Assembly: GCF_000019225.1 (NCBI RefSeq)
Contig: NC_010995.1
Span: forward strand, 4,348,501-4,412,500
DNA from: Cellvibrio japonicus Ueda107
Lineage (GTDB): Bacteria > Pseudomonadota > Gammaproteobacteria > Pseudomonadales > Cellvibrionaceae
Length of the DNA: 64,000 nt
Reading direction: 5' to 3'
Shown: piece after piece, positions 55,648 to 64,000 of the stretch
How the letters are laid out: each line of letters starts with the position of its first letter
Position numbering within the stretch: the first letter of the stretch is position 1
Translations under genes and position numbers: made by a program
Notes under the pieces: generated by a model
The model's database searches: none
The model's input: only the letters and a program-made list of their open reading frames with translations
Told to the model about the DNA's origin: nothing

Positions 55648-57441
55648 ATGGCTGATTCTCCACTGGCCAATTCCACCGGCGTCCTCAGCTGGGCCATCAG
55701 CTGCGACGGCACCCAGATCGAGGATAGCGTTAACCTCATATCGCTCGACATACAGCTGAACGTCAATCGTATCAATACCGCCATCCTGGTGCTGGAAGAC
55801 GGCGATATGCCCAACGCCGATTTCCCGCTCAGCGATGCCGCCACCTTCAAGCCCGGTGCCGAAGTCAAAATCCAGTTGGGTTATGCCCAGGTACTGAGCG
55901 ATGTGTTTACCGGGGTGGTGATCAAACACTCGATCAAAATCAGCAGCAACAACGCCGCGCGCCTGGTGATCGAGTGCAAGGACAAGGCGATTGCCATGAC
56001 CGTGGGGCGCAAGAACGCCAACTACATCGATATGCTCGACAGCGACATCATCAGCAAGCTGATCGGCAATTACAGCGGCCTGAGTGCGGCGGATGTTACC
56101 GCCACCACCACCAGCCATAAGGAGCTGGTGCAGTTTTACACCAGCGATTGGGATTTTATGCTGGCGCGCGCCGAGGCCAATGGCCTGCTGGTGAGCCTGG
56201 ATGCAGGCAAGGTGAGCGTGAAAGCGCCCGAGGCCAGCGGCAGCGCGGTGCTCACCGTGACCTATGGTGTGGATATGGTCGAATTCCACGCCGATATGGA
56301 TGCGCGCCACCAATACTCCACCGTGGAAACCTACGCCTGGGACCTGGCCAGCCTGCAAGTCCAGAATAACCAATCGACGCCGGTTACCCTGCCCAGCCAG
56401 GGCGATATCACTTCCGCCACCCTGGCTGAGGTGATTGGCTTATCGGCTTTTCGCCTGCAGTCGGGCGTACCGCTCGAAAGCGATTTCCTCTCCACCTGGG
56501 CCAAGGCCCAGCAGCTTAAATCCGGGCTGGCGCGTATCCGCGGCCATGTGAGTTTCCAGGGTAGCGCCCTGGCCAAACCGGCGGCACTGCTGGAGCTTGC
56601 AGGCGTGGGCGCGCGCTTCAATGGCACGGTGTTTATCAGTGGGGTGGAGCATTCGGTCGCCGATGGCAACTGGATTACCCGGGTGGATTTCGGCATGGCA
56701 CCCCAGTGGTTCAGCGAGGCCAACCAGTTGGAGTCGCCACCCGCCGCCGGGCTGACGGCCGGCATCCGGGGGCTGCATGTCGGGGTGGTGATGAAGCTGG
56801 ATGCCGACCCCGAGAGCCAGTACAAGGTGCAGGTGTCCATTCCCGAGATGAGCGCCGAGACCGACGGTTTCTGGGCGCGCCTGGCACAGTTTTATGCCTC
56901 CAACAGCTTCGGCGCTTTTTTTATCCCCGAAATCGGCGATGAGGTGATCCTCGGTTTTTTCAACGACGACCCCTCCCATCCGGTGATCCTCGGCAGCCTT
57001 TACAGCAGCAAGAACAAACCGGCCTATGAGCTGACTGCCGACAACAATACCAAGGCGCTGGTGACACGCAGCAAGATGAAGCTGGAGTTCGACGACGACA
57101 AGAAGATCATCACCCTGGTCACGCCGGGCAATAACACGATCGTCATCAGCGACGATGGCAAATCCATCCTCCTGCAGGACCAGAACAGCAACAAGGTGGA
57201 GCTGAATTCCAGCGGCATCACCCTCGACACCCCCAAGGACATCACCCTCACCGCCAAGGGCAAGATAGTGCTCAACGCTACCGGCAACATCGAAGGTACC
57301 GCCCAGGCTGACGTGAAGCTCACCGGACTCAATATCACCCAGACCGCGAACGTGGGCTTTACCGCCAAGGGCAGCGCCACCGCCGAGGTCTCCGCCAGTG
57401 GCACCACCACCATCAAGGGTGCCATGGTCATGATCAACTGA
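55648..57441 (+). CDS. eCIS central spike protein (VgrG/Pvc8-like)
   Basis: A 597-aa spike: an N-terminal gp27-like hub (about 1-370), an OB-fold gp5-type domain (YKVQVSIPEMSAE, then FFIPEIGDEVILGFFNDDPSHPVILGSLYSSKNKP, about 375-460), and a repetitive beta-helix C-terminus (KSILLQDQNSNKV ... KGAMVMIN) that forms the needle. Trimeric; it pierces the target membrane with the PAAR tip encoded next. No toxin extension is fused. Confidence 0.95.
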   Translation: MADSPLANSTGVLSWAISCDGTQIEDSVNLISLDIQLNVNRINTAILVLEDGDMPNADFPLSDAATFKPGAEVKIQLGYAQVLSDVFTGVVIKHSIKISSNNAARLVIECKDKAIAMTVGRKNANYIDMLDSDIISKLIGNYSGLSAADVTATTTSHKELVQFYTSDWDFMLARAEANGLLVSLDAGKVSVKAPEASGSAVLTVTYGVDMVEFHADMDARHQYSTVETYAWDLASLQVQNNQSTPVTLPSQGDITSATLAEVIGLSAFRLQSGVPLESDFLSTWAKAQQLKSGLARIRGHVSFQGSALAKPAALLELAGVGARFNGTVFISGVEHSVADGNWITRVDFGMAPQWFSEANQLESPPAAGLTAGIRGLHVGVVMKLDADPESQYKVQVSIPEMSAETDGFWARLAQFYASNSFGAFFIPEIGDEVILGFFNDDPSHPVILGSLYSSKNKPAYELTADNNTKALVTRSKMKLEFDDDKKIITLVTPGNNTIVISDDGKSILLQDQNSNKVELNSSGITLDTPKDITLTAKGKIVLNATGNIEGTAQADVKLTGLNITQTANVGFTAKGSATAEVSASGTTTIKGAMVMIN

Positions 57442-57453
57442 CAGGAATTTGCC

Positions 57454-57744
57454 ATGCCACCCGCCGCCCGAATCACCGATATGCACGCCTGCCCCATGGT
57501 CACCGGTGTCGTGCCCCATGTGGGCGGGCCGGTCAGCGGCCCCTGTGTACCCACGGTGCTGATCGGCAAATTGCCCGCGGCGACCGTCGGCGATATGTGC
57601 GTGTGCGTGGGCCCGCCGGACAGCATCGTCAAAGGCTCAGCTACGGTGATGATCGGCGGCAAACCGGCGGCGCGCATGGGCGATACCACCGCCCACGGCG
57701 GCAATATCGTGCTGGGCCTGCCTACCGTCATGATCGGCGGCTAG
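57454..57744 (+). CDS. PAAR-domain spike tip protein
   Basis: A 96-aa PAAR protein made of the beta-hairpin repeats GGPVSGPCVPTVLIGKLPA, GSATVMIGGKPAARMGD and the closing GLPTVMIGG, with His/Cys residues (MHACPM, DMCVC, TAHGG) for the tip metal. It caps the VgrG-like needle. There is no effector domain. Confidence 0.94.
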   Translation: MPPAARITDMHACPMVTGVVPHVGGPVSGPCVPTVLIGKLPAATVGDMCVCVGPPDSIVKGSATVMIGGKPAARMGDTTAHGGNIVLGLPTVMIGG

Positions 57745-57754
57745 GGGCAGGGCG

Positions 57755-58162
57755 ATGAGTGACAAGAGTTTTCTCGGCACCGGCTGGAGTTTCCCGCCCC
57801 GCTTTACCAGCAAGGGACTGGTGACCGTGGGCGCCGAGGCGGACATCCACGAGAGCCTGCTGATCCTGCTGTCTACCCGGCCGGGTGAGCGGGTGATGCA
57901 ACCCAACTATGGCTGCGGGCTCAAGGCCCATGTGTTCGACAGCCTCAACGAAAGCAGCTACGCCACCATCCGCGACCTGATCGAGCAGGCCGTCTTGTTT
58001 TTTGAGCCGCGCATCATCCTTGAGCGCATCGAGATCGACGACAGCGACTATATGCAGGGGCGCCTGTTGATCGATATCTACTACCGGGTGCGAGCAACCA
58101 ATAACCGCTACAACCTGGTGTATCCCTTCTACATCCACGAAGGGAGCGCGCTAGCGGGTTGA
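57755..58162 (+). CDS. Baseplate wedge protein, gp25/GPW (Pvc9-like)
   Basis: A 135-aa gp25-like protein with lysozyme-inhibitor-like wedge fold. The key block is ADIHESLLILLSTRPGERVMQPNYGCGL, in which TRPGER-x2-P-x-YG is the family signature. It initiates sheath polymerisation at the baseplate. Ten bases after the PAAR gene. Confidence 0.95.
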   Translation: MSDKSFLGTGWSFPPRFTSKGLVTVGAEADIHESLLILLSTRPGERVMQPNYGCGLKAHVFDSLNESSYATIRDLIEQAVLFFEPRIILERIEIDDSDYMQGRLLIDIYYRVRATNNRYNLVYPFYIHEGSALAG

Positions 58163-58195
58163 TATGCCGGATGTTTTGCGCCAACCGGGGGTTCG

Positions 58196-61100
58196 ATGAG
58201 CCAGTTGCCCGAACCCGCCACCGCTTCGCTCCATGTCCGCGACGGCATGAGCCAGCAGCGCCGCTTTCTGCCGGCGCTGGCGCCCGGCTATTTCAATGTC
58301 GATGAACAGCGCTTCGAGGAGCTGCTAACCCAGTTGCACGGTTATGGCCAACTGGTGCTGCTGCCCGGCGTTGCCCTGGAAGAACCGCTCTTCGCCAACG
58401 ACGAAATCCTGGTGATGGCGCAGATCCTCGCCTGCAACCCAACGCAACTGGAGCAGCAATTCCACCAGCGCCTGCAACAGTCCCTGGGCGATAACGACTG
58501 GGTTTTCAACGAGCGCCGCAATCCGGCCTCGATTGCCGGCCTGGTGGCCCTGATCGACCACTGGCACAGCCAGCTGCGCTACCCCCAGAGCGAAGCGGGA
58601 GAGCAGTTGCACGGGCTGATCGACAGCCTGTGCGAAGGCCTGGCGCGCGACCAGATCTACAGCGCCGACAGCCCCGGCCTGCACCATGCCTCCCTGGGAG
58701 TACGCCTCAACCAATTCGTCGCACAGCGCACCCGGCGCCTGGGTGCCCAGGGTATGCGCGACAGCGAAGATTGGGATAGCCGCGCCTTTTACGCCGCACT
58801 GCTCAAGGCGCTGGATATGATCCAATCCTGCGCACGCGAGCAGATGCCGCTGTCGCTGCGCAGCAAAAACCACGACCCGGCCCTGGCCCTGCGTGTGGCC
58901 TTTGTGCAGCTGTACCAGCGGCTGCAACAGCGGCTCAACCGTTTCACCATGGACCTGGTGGACTTTTACTACCGCGATATTCTGCAAGCGCGCCCGCGCC
59001 CGCCCCAGGCCGACAGTGTTTACCTGATCCTCAATAACAACCTGCAGGGACGCCAGCTGCCCCTGGCCGCCGGCACCGAGTTTGTCGCCGGGCTGGATAA
59101 GCAGAGCCAGGAGATCATCTACGCCGCCGACAGCGCGCTGGAAGTGAATGACACCCAGGTCAAACGCCTGTTCAGCCTTTACTTCCCGCGCCTGACAGTG
59201 GGTGAAAGCAACCGCATGACCCTCGCCGATGGCTGCTGGCTCAATCCTGTCAGCGCCCAGCCCGGTGCCGAGCGGGCAGTGCGCGACCAGTTTGCGCCCC
59301 AACCCCTGCTCGGGGCACCGCGCAACGGCCAGAATAATGGCGTGCCCTGGCAGGGCGGCGATGGTCGCAGCAGCGACGGCGCCAGCTCCGCGCGCCTGGG
59401 CTTTGCCCTGGCCAGCCAGGTGCTGCTGTTGAATGAAGGCAAGCGCCAGTTGAGCCTGGAACTGGTGTTTGACGCCATAGAGCGCCAGCATTGGACCAAG
59501 CTGAAAAACATCCTGCGCCTGCTGCCCAATATCAAGGACACCATTGCTGACGACAAATCCAAGTTCTTCGCCTATTTCGGCAAATTCTTTGAACTGAGCC
59601 TGACCACCGCGGAAGGCTGGTTCGTGATCGATGAATACAAACCCGCCTACCGGGCCACGGACGCCAATATACGCAACAATGCCCTGCGCCTGGATTTCGA
59701 GCTGCCCGATACCTGCCCGCCCATTACCGCCTACCAGGCCGAGGTGCATGGCGATGCACTCACAACGGCGCTGCCGGTCATCCGCGTCACCCTGCGCGAA
59801 AACTACCTGCAATACCCCTATGATGTGCTGCGCCAACTGGTGCTGCGCGAGGCGCGCATCCAGGTGCAGGTGAAGGGCTGCCACCAGTTGCTGCTGTTCA
59901 ACAACATCGGCCAGTTATCGGCGCTCTCGCCTTTTACGCCCTTTGGCCCCATGCCCGATGTCGGTTCTTACCTGATTGTCGGCAACGACGAGATACGCGC
60001 CAAACAGCTCACCCATTTAAGCCTGGATATTGAATGGGCCGGATTGCCGGCGGTACAGGATGGCTTCAAGCGCTGGTACCAGGGCTATGCCCAGGGGCGC
60101 GATAACGACCAGTTTGTGGTGGGGGCCAGCGCCCTGGCCAACAGTCGCTGGCAGCCGGACCCGGCGGAAAGGCGCGGCGCCAGTATTCCGCTGTTCAGCA
60201 CCCAATTGAAGAATGGCAGCCCCCAATTGCAGGTGCGCCAGCGGCTGTCACTCGATAGTGTGATTGCCTACCACCAGCCCCAGGACAGCCAGCAGCGCCA
60301 AAAGCCCCTGAGTTATTCCGCCAGCACCCGCAGCGGCCTGTTCAAGCTCACCCTGCAGGGGCCCCAGGGCGCCTTTGGCCACCGCGAATATCCGCAGTTG
60401 CTGGCCGACACCCTGACCCACAATGCCAGGGTCAAGCTGCCGCGCCTGGTGCGCCCCCTGCCCAACGCGCCCTATACCCCGGAGATCAACGCCATCCGCC
60501 TCAATTACAGCGCCCAGGCGATCATCACCCTGGCCGACGCCGGGCGCGAGACGGATACCCGGCAGCGCGACCAGTTCTTCCACCTGCATCCGCTCGGCTG
60601 GGAGCGGGTATCGCCCCTGCGCCACCCGCGCACCTACCTGCTGCCGCAGTACGAGGATGCCGGCAACCTCTATATCGGTATCAGCGCCAGTGCACCGCAA
60701 ACCCTGAGCCTGCTGTTCCATTTGCGCGACAATTCACTGCCGATCCCGCCGCAGGCCTATGTCGCTAACGAGGGGGAACCTATACCTGCCCACCGCTCGC
60801 CGGCGGCGCTGCTGTCCTGGTCTTACCTGAGCGATAACCAGTGGCGCCCGCTTAACCCGCGCCACCTCAAAAGCGACAGCACCCAGGGTTTTATGACCAC
60901 CGGTATCCTCAGCCTGGAGATGCCGCCGCGCATGACTGCCAACAACAGCATCATGCCCGGCGACTGCTACTGGTTGCGGCTCAGCGCCAACCGCGCCTTG
61001 CCCTATTTCAGCGAAATCTATTCGATCTACACCCAGGCGGTCAGAGCCACCTGGCAGCGCGGCGAACACCCGCCCGGCCCGGTACCGCGCCAACTGGCCG

Positions 61101-61954
61101 CCGAAACCATCAAGCGCACGCGCCAATCGCTGCCGGGGGTCACCGGTGTGACCCAATTGCGCCCCTCCTTTGGCGGCCTGGCGCAGGAGAGCGATGCTGA
61201 GCTGCGCCGGCGCCTGAGCGAGCGCCTGCGCCACAAGCAGCGCGCGCTCAGCCCCACGGATTACGAAATGCTGATCCTTGAGCGTTTCCCCCAGGTGCAC
61301 AAGGTCAAATGCTTCGCCAATATCAACCGCCACCGCGAACCCTGGGTGCAGCCGGGGCAGGTGCTGATTATTCCCATTCCGCCACTGCGCACCGATGCCA
61401 GCGGGGAGCGGGTCTACCAACCCCATTTCGACGGCCACCTTATCCAGGCGATTTACGACTTTATCGCGCCCCTGGCCCCGGCCCAGGTCAGGATCAGCGT
61501 AGAGAACCCCTGCTACGAGGAAATCCAGGTGCGCTGTGCCCTGGCGTTTAAAAAAGGCTGCCACCCCGGCGAATTCCAGAACCGCCTCAACCGCGAGCTG
61601 TGCGATTACCTGTCGCCCTGGCAGGCGGAGCTGGGCAATAGTGTCCACTTTGGCTGGAGCCTGGGCGAGCAGGAGATCAAATCCTTTATCCACCACCGCG
61701 ACTACATCGCCTATGTGACCGATTTTTCGCTGCTGCGCATCGCCAGCCGCCGCGATGGCCTGTTCCAACTGGAGGATACCGCCGCCAGTGCCGTACCGGG
61801 GCGGCAGACGCTCAAGCCGGGTTATCCCTGGACCACGGCGGTGCCGATCAACCAGCACTTTTTACAGTTACTCGACCAACCCACCGCTATCGCGCCGCAG
61901 GTCACCGGCCTGAATGAAATGGCGGTGGGCAGTACGTTCATCATTTCCGAATAG
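58196..61954 (+). CDS. Large baseplate J-like wedge protein (Pvc11-like)
   Basis: A 1252-aa protein. The C-terminal third has the baseplate J/gp6 pattern (VTGVTQLRPSFGGLAQESDAEL, then RRRLSERLRHKQRALSPTDYEMLILERFPQVHKVKCF) that builds the wedge. The N-terminal 900 residues are the extended type seen in eCIS Pvc11 (DFYYRDILQARPRPPQADSVYLI). It is highly polar with no membrane segment. The start ATG at 58196 lies 33 bases after the gp25 gene. Confidence 0.9.
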   Translation: MSQLPEPATASLHVRDGMSQQRRFLPALAPGYFNVDEQRFEELLTQLHGYGQLVLLPGVALEEPLFANDEILVMAQILACNPTQLEQQFHQRLQQSLGDNDWVFNERRNPASIAGLVALIDHWHSQLRYPQSEAGEQLHGLIDSLCEGLARDQIYSADSPGLHHASLGVRLNQFVAQRTRRLGAQGMRDSEDWDSRAFYAALLKALDMIQSCAREQMPLSLRSKNHDPALALRVAFVQLYQRLQQRLNRFTMDLVDFYYRDILQARPRPPQADSVYLILNNNLQGRQLPLAAGTEFVAGLDKQSQEIIYAADSALEVNDTQVKRLFSLYFPRLTVGESNRMTLADGCWLNPVSAQPGAERAVRDQFAPQPLLGAPRNGQNNGVPWQGGDGRSSDGASSARLGFALASQVLLLNEGKRQLSLELVFDAIERQHWTKLKNILRLLPNIKDTIADDKSKFFAYFGKFFELSLTTAEGWFVIDEYKPAYRATDANIRNNALRLDFELPDTCPPITAYQAEVHGDALTTALPVIRVTLRENYLQYPYDVLRQLVLREARIQVQVKGCHQLLLFNNIGQLSALSPFTPFGPMPDVGSYLIVGNDEIRAKQLTHLSLDIEWAGLPAVQDGFKRWYQGYAQGRDNDQFVVGASALANSRWQPDPAERRGASIPLFSTQLKNGSPQLQVRQRLSLDSVIAYHQPQDSQQRQKPLSYSASTRSGLFKLTLQGPQGAFGHREYPQLLADTLTHNARVKLPRLVRPLPNAPYTPEINAIRLNYSAQAIITLADAGRETDTRQRDQFFHLHPLGWERVSPLRHPRTYLLPQYEDAGNLYIGISASAPQTLSLLFHLRDNSLPIPPQAYVANEGEPIPAHRSPAALLSWSYLSDNQWRPLNPRHLKSDSTQGFMTTGILSLEMPPRMTANNSIMPGDCYWLRLSANRALPYFSEIYSIYTQAVRATWQRGEHPPGPVPRQLAAETIKRTRQSLPGVTGVTQLRPSFGGLAQESDAELRRRLSERLRHKQRALSPTDYEMLILERFPQVHKVKCFANINRHREPWVQPGQVLIIPIPPLRTDASGERVYQPHFDGHLIQAIYDFIAPLAPAQVRISVENPCYEEIQVRCALAFKKGCHPGEFQNRLNRELCDYLSPWQAELGNSVHFGWSLGEQEIKSFIHHRDYIAYVTDFSLLRIASRRDGLFQLEDTAASAVPGRQTLKPGYPWTTAVPINQHFLQLLDQPTAIAPQVTGLNEMAVGSTFIISE

Positions 61955-61962
61955 GTAAGCCT

Positions 61963-62733
61963 ATGGAAAAGCTCGACCGCTCCGCACTCAAAAACAAGTT
62001 CAAAAAAGGCCGCCTGCCGGCCGAACAGGACTTCGCCAACCTGATCGACTCCATGGTGAATATCCTGGAGGAAGGCTTTGATCGCAGTGCCAACGACGGG
62101 CTGAGGATGTCGCAGACCGGCAACGGGCGCCTGCTCAGTTTCTACCGCAATATCGCGGTGGACAGCCCGCAGTGGTTCCTTGAGCTGGGCAGCAGCGACA
62201 ACAAGCTCCACCTGGGCACCCCGGCCAGCCCGCGCGTACTCAGCCTGCACGCCAGCGACGGCGACAGCGGTGCGCGCATTGCCGTGGGTATCAACCAGGA
62301 AGACCCGCAGGCCACCCTGGATGTGGGCGGCACCCTGGCCAGCAACGGCCGGCGCGGCCAGTTTGGCGAATTGCCGGTCGCCGCCGATGGCCAGTGGCAC
62401 GATATCACCAGCGCCCTGACCGGCTGCGAAGCCTTTGAAATTGTCGCCGGGGTGGGCGGTGCCGATGCCGACGGCAAATATGCCCTGTTGCACGCCTTTG
62501 CACTCAATACCTTTAACGGTAAAAACAGCATCACCCCCCACGAAGCCTGGTTTGGCAACAAGTGCAATCGCATCGACCTGCGCTGGCAATCGGTGCCGGA
62601 GCTGGGCCAGTTCCACTTTAAATTGCAAATGCGCGTGCAGTGTCCCTACGGCAAGGACATCTGGGTCAAGTACCACCTGACCCGCCTCTGGTTTGACCCG
62701 CTGATGCTGGACAGCAACCAGCCACCGCTCTAG
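61963..62733 (+). CDS. Unrecognised eCIS protein, possible fibre or baseplate component
   Basis: A 256-aa soluble protein. The N-terminus is basic and helical (KLDRSALKNKFKKGRLPAEQ, then FANLIDSMVNILEEG), a pattern I associate with phage and eCIS structural proteins. A central NQEDPQATLDVGGTLASNGR stretch resembles the neck of tail-fibre proteins, followed by a jelly-roll-like beta region. It could be a tail fibre or its baseplate adaptor. Nine bases after baseplate J; no firm family. Confidence 0.65.
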   Translation: MEKLDRSALKNKFKKGRLPAEQDFANLIDSMVNILEEGFDRSANDGLRMSQTGNGRLLSFYRNIAVDSPQWFLELGSSDNKLHLGTPASPRVLSLHASDGDSGARIAVGINQEDPQATLDVGGTLASNGRRGQFGELPVAADGQWHDITSALTGCEAFEIVAGVGGADADGKYALLHAFALNTFNGKNSITPHEAWFGNKCNRIDLRWQSVPELGQFHFKLQMRVQCPYGKDIWVKYHLTRLWFDPLMLDSNQPPL

Positions 62734-62745
62734 GAGGACACCAGG

Positions 62746-63078
62746 ATGCAAACCACACCCACTGCCCGCGCGCGCGAACCGCTGCATATCTACCTGACCC
62801 TGGCGCAGAGCAGCCTGGTATTGGAAGCGCTGGTGGAAAAGCCGTTCAAGGAGGTGTTTGAGCTGATCGGCAAGCTTAACCACCAGGCCCAGCCGTTCTA
62901 CCAGCCCGATGCCGATCCCGAGTCGCCCTCGCGGTTTGTACTGGAGCCGCCCGAGTTAAGCCTGTGCGTGCGCGCCCTGGGCGATTTGCCCTACAACCGG
63001 GTGTGCAGCCTGGTGGCCCTGCTGCACCAGCAGCTACAGGCCCAGCAGGCCGGGCTTGACAGGGTGCACACCCCATGA
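62746..63078 (+). CDS. Unrecognised small eCIS protein, 110 aa
   Basis: A 110-aa, mostly helical soluble protein (SLVLEALVEKPFKEVFELIGKLNHQA, then YNRVCSLVALLHQQLQAQQAG). Its stop overlaps the next start as ATGA, so it is translationally coupled to the following baseplate gene and may be its chaperone. I know no family for it. Confidence 0.7.
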   Translation: MQTTPTARAREPLHIYLTLAQSSLVLEALVEKPFKEVFELIGKLNHQAQPFYQPDADPESPSRFVLEPPELSLCVRALGDLPYNRVCSLVALLHQQLQAQQAGLDRVHTP

Positions 63079-64000
63079 ATAACCCTGAGCGCCTGGAAGC
63101 TTCCCCGGGTACCGGTGGCGCGGCCGCTGCGCCGGTCACCGCCCATGCGATCACCCGGCGCCAGGACGACGGCGAAGGCCTGGACTTTGCCAGCCTGCGC
63201 GAAACGGGCATCGCCGCGCTACAAGACCTGGCGGGCAATATCTGGAGCGACTACAACCTCCACGATCCGGGTGTCACCATCCTCGAACAGCTGTGCTACG
63301 GCCTGACCGAACTGGTGTACCAGATGCGTATCCCGGTCGCCGACCAGCTGGCAGACGAACGCGGGCTGATCCCGGTAGAGGATTACTTCCTCTACAAGCC
63401 CCAGGACATCTTGCCCAGCCGCGCGGTCACCCCCGAGGATTACGCCAAAACCCTGCTCGACCAGATCGCCGACATAGACGCCATTACCATCAGCAGCGAT
63501 AACGGGCTCTACGACATTCGCCTGAAACTGGTAGAGCCGCTGATCGGCCAGCCGCTCGCTGCCGACGACAAGGCGGGGATACTGGCCCAGGTAAAACAGC
63601 TCTACCTGGCGCAGCGCAACCTGGGTGAGGACATCAACAGTATCCAGCTGGAAGAGGGCCGCCCCTGCTACCTGCAGGGCACTATCGAAACCACGGGCAA
63701 GCGGCCCCTGGCGGCTATCTATGCCGATGTGTTTTTCCAGGCCGCGCGGCGGCTTTCTTCCCATGTGCATATCCAGCGCTATGAAACCCTGGCGGCCACA
63801 GAAAGCGACCTGACGCAGATCTTTACCGGGCCGCTGACCCGCCACGGCTATATCCACAGCGAGGGGCTGGCACCGGAACAGAACAGCCGCCCGCTGGACG
63901 AACTCAACGCGCTGATCAGCCGGATTGAGGGTGTGAAAAAGGTCTATCACCTGGAATTGGTAGACGGCGATGGCAAACCGGTACAACCGGGCCAGGACGA
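63075..64000 (+). CDS. Second large baseplate protein (Pvc12-like), cut by the window end
   Basis: An open frame from ATG 63075 that runs off the right edge (308 codons seen). The segment NIWSDYNLHDPGVTILEQL followed by CYGLTELVY is a clear signature of large eCIS baseplate proteins (Afp12/Pvc12 type). The first 27 residues are Ala/Gly/Pro-rich, perhaps a flexible arm. It overlaps the 110-aa gene by ATGA. Confidence 0.85.
   Translation, partial: MNNPERLEASPGTGGAAAAPVTAHAITRRQDDGEGLDFASLRETGIAALQDLAGNIWSDYNLHDPGVTILEQLCYGLTELVYQMRIPVADQLADERGLIPVEDYFLYKPQDILPSRAVTPEDYAKTLLDQIADIDAITISSDNGLYDIRLKLVEPLIGQPLAADDKAGILAQVKQLYLAQRNLGEDINSIQLEEGRPCYLQGTIETTGKRPLAAIYADVFFQAARRLSSHVHIQRYETLAATESDLTQIFTGPLTRHGYIHSEGLAPEQNSRPLDELNALISRIEGVKKVYHLELVDGDGKPVQPGQD

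Noticed and set aside
50612..64000. Tail genes considered as a prophage or a type VI secretion system
   Set aside because: DUF4255 cap, DUF5908, LysM hub and Pvc12-like genes are eCIS markers. No capsid, portal, terminase, integrase or Tss membrane-complex genes are seen in the window.

Overview
The window reads as chromosome of a GC-moderate gammaproteobacterium. The evidence is the overlapping ubiE-ubiJ-ubiB ubiquinone operon, bipA/typA, hemH, dtd, tag, a DUF2789 gene, a 750-residue lysine/ornithine/arginine decarboxylase, and a secreted protein with a GlyGly-CTERM-like tail. The style (many c-di-GMP proteins, thrombospondin type 3 repeats, rhombosortase-type tail) fits Cellvibrionaceae, perhaps Cellvibrio. 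That genus guess is inference.

Layout. 1-8.7 kb is a defence island: the tail of a probable AbiEi antitoxin, an AbiEii toxin, a DUF4209 protein with an RNxxxHG motif, and on the minus strand hsdM, an AlbA_2/ATPase gene, hsdS, and a coupled pair made of a DUF6932-like nucleotidyltransferase and an unrecognised 312-aa protein. No hsdR is visible. 8.7-15.3 kb is core metabolism: ldcA-like, a secreted phospholipase A2-like protein, ubiE-ubiJ-ubiB and DUF2789. 15.3-28.3 kb is a second defence island on the minus strand, apparently one operon: res, NYN nuclease, mod, large SIR2 protein, RelE-UvrD fusion. The res gene carries an apparent +1 frameshift at a run of six G (plus strand) close to its start. 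28.6-50.1 kb is a chromosomal block with a REC-GGDEF-EAL protein, a MASE1/CHASE hybrid kinase, dtd-pip, a WYL regulator with tag, a PQQ-type sugar dehydrogenase, gamma-glutamylcyclotransferase, hemH, an outer-membrane barrel, a TauE/SafE exporter, typA, a CHASE-GGDEF-EAL protein, and a 1208-aa TSP3-repeat protein.

50.3-64.0 kb is the start of an extracellular contractile injection system (eCIS, PVC/Afp/MAC type), all on the plus strand: Pvc16-like DUF4255 cap, an unknown protein, sheath, two tube-type proteins, a 55-aa DUF5908 protein, a LysM baseplate protein, VgrG-like spike, PAAR tip, gp25 wedge, baseplate J, two unrecognised proteins, and a second large baseplate protein cut by the window end. 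An excellent sigma-54 promoter match (TGGCAC-N5-TTGCT, 50344-50359) lies about 250 bases upstream of the first gene. This suggests sigma-54/enhancer-binding-protein control of the particle. The tape measure, AAA+ ATPase, tail fibre and any toxin payload must lie beyond base 64000.

The strongest leads are the sigma-54-controlled eCIS, the five-gene res-NYN-mod-SIR2-RelE/UvrD operon with its frameshift, the out-of-frame decamer repeat inside the AlbA_2 gene, and the nucleotidyltransferase/unknown pair appended to the type I methylase operon.
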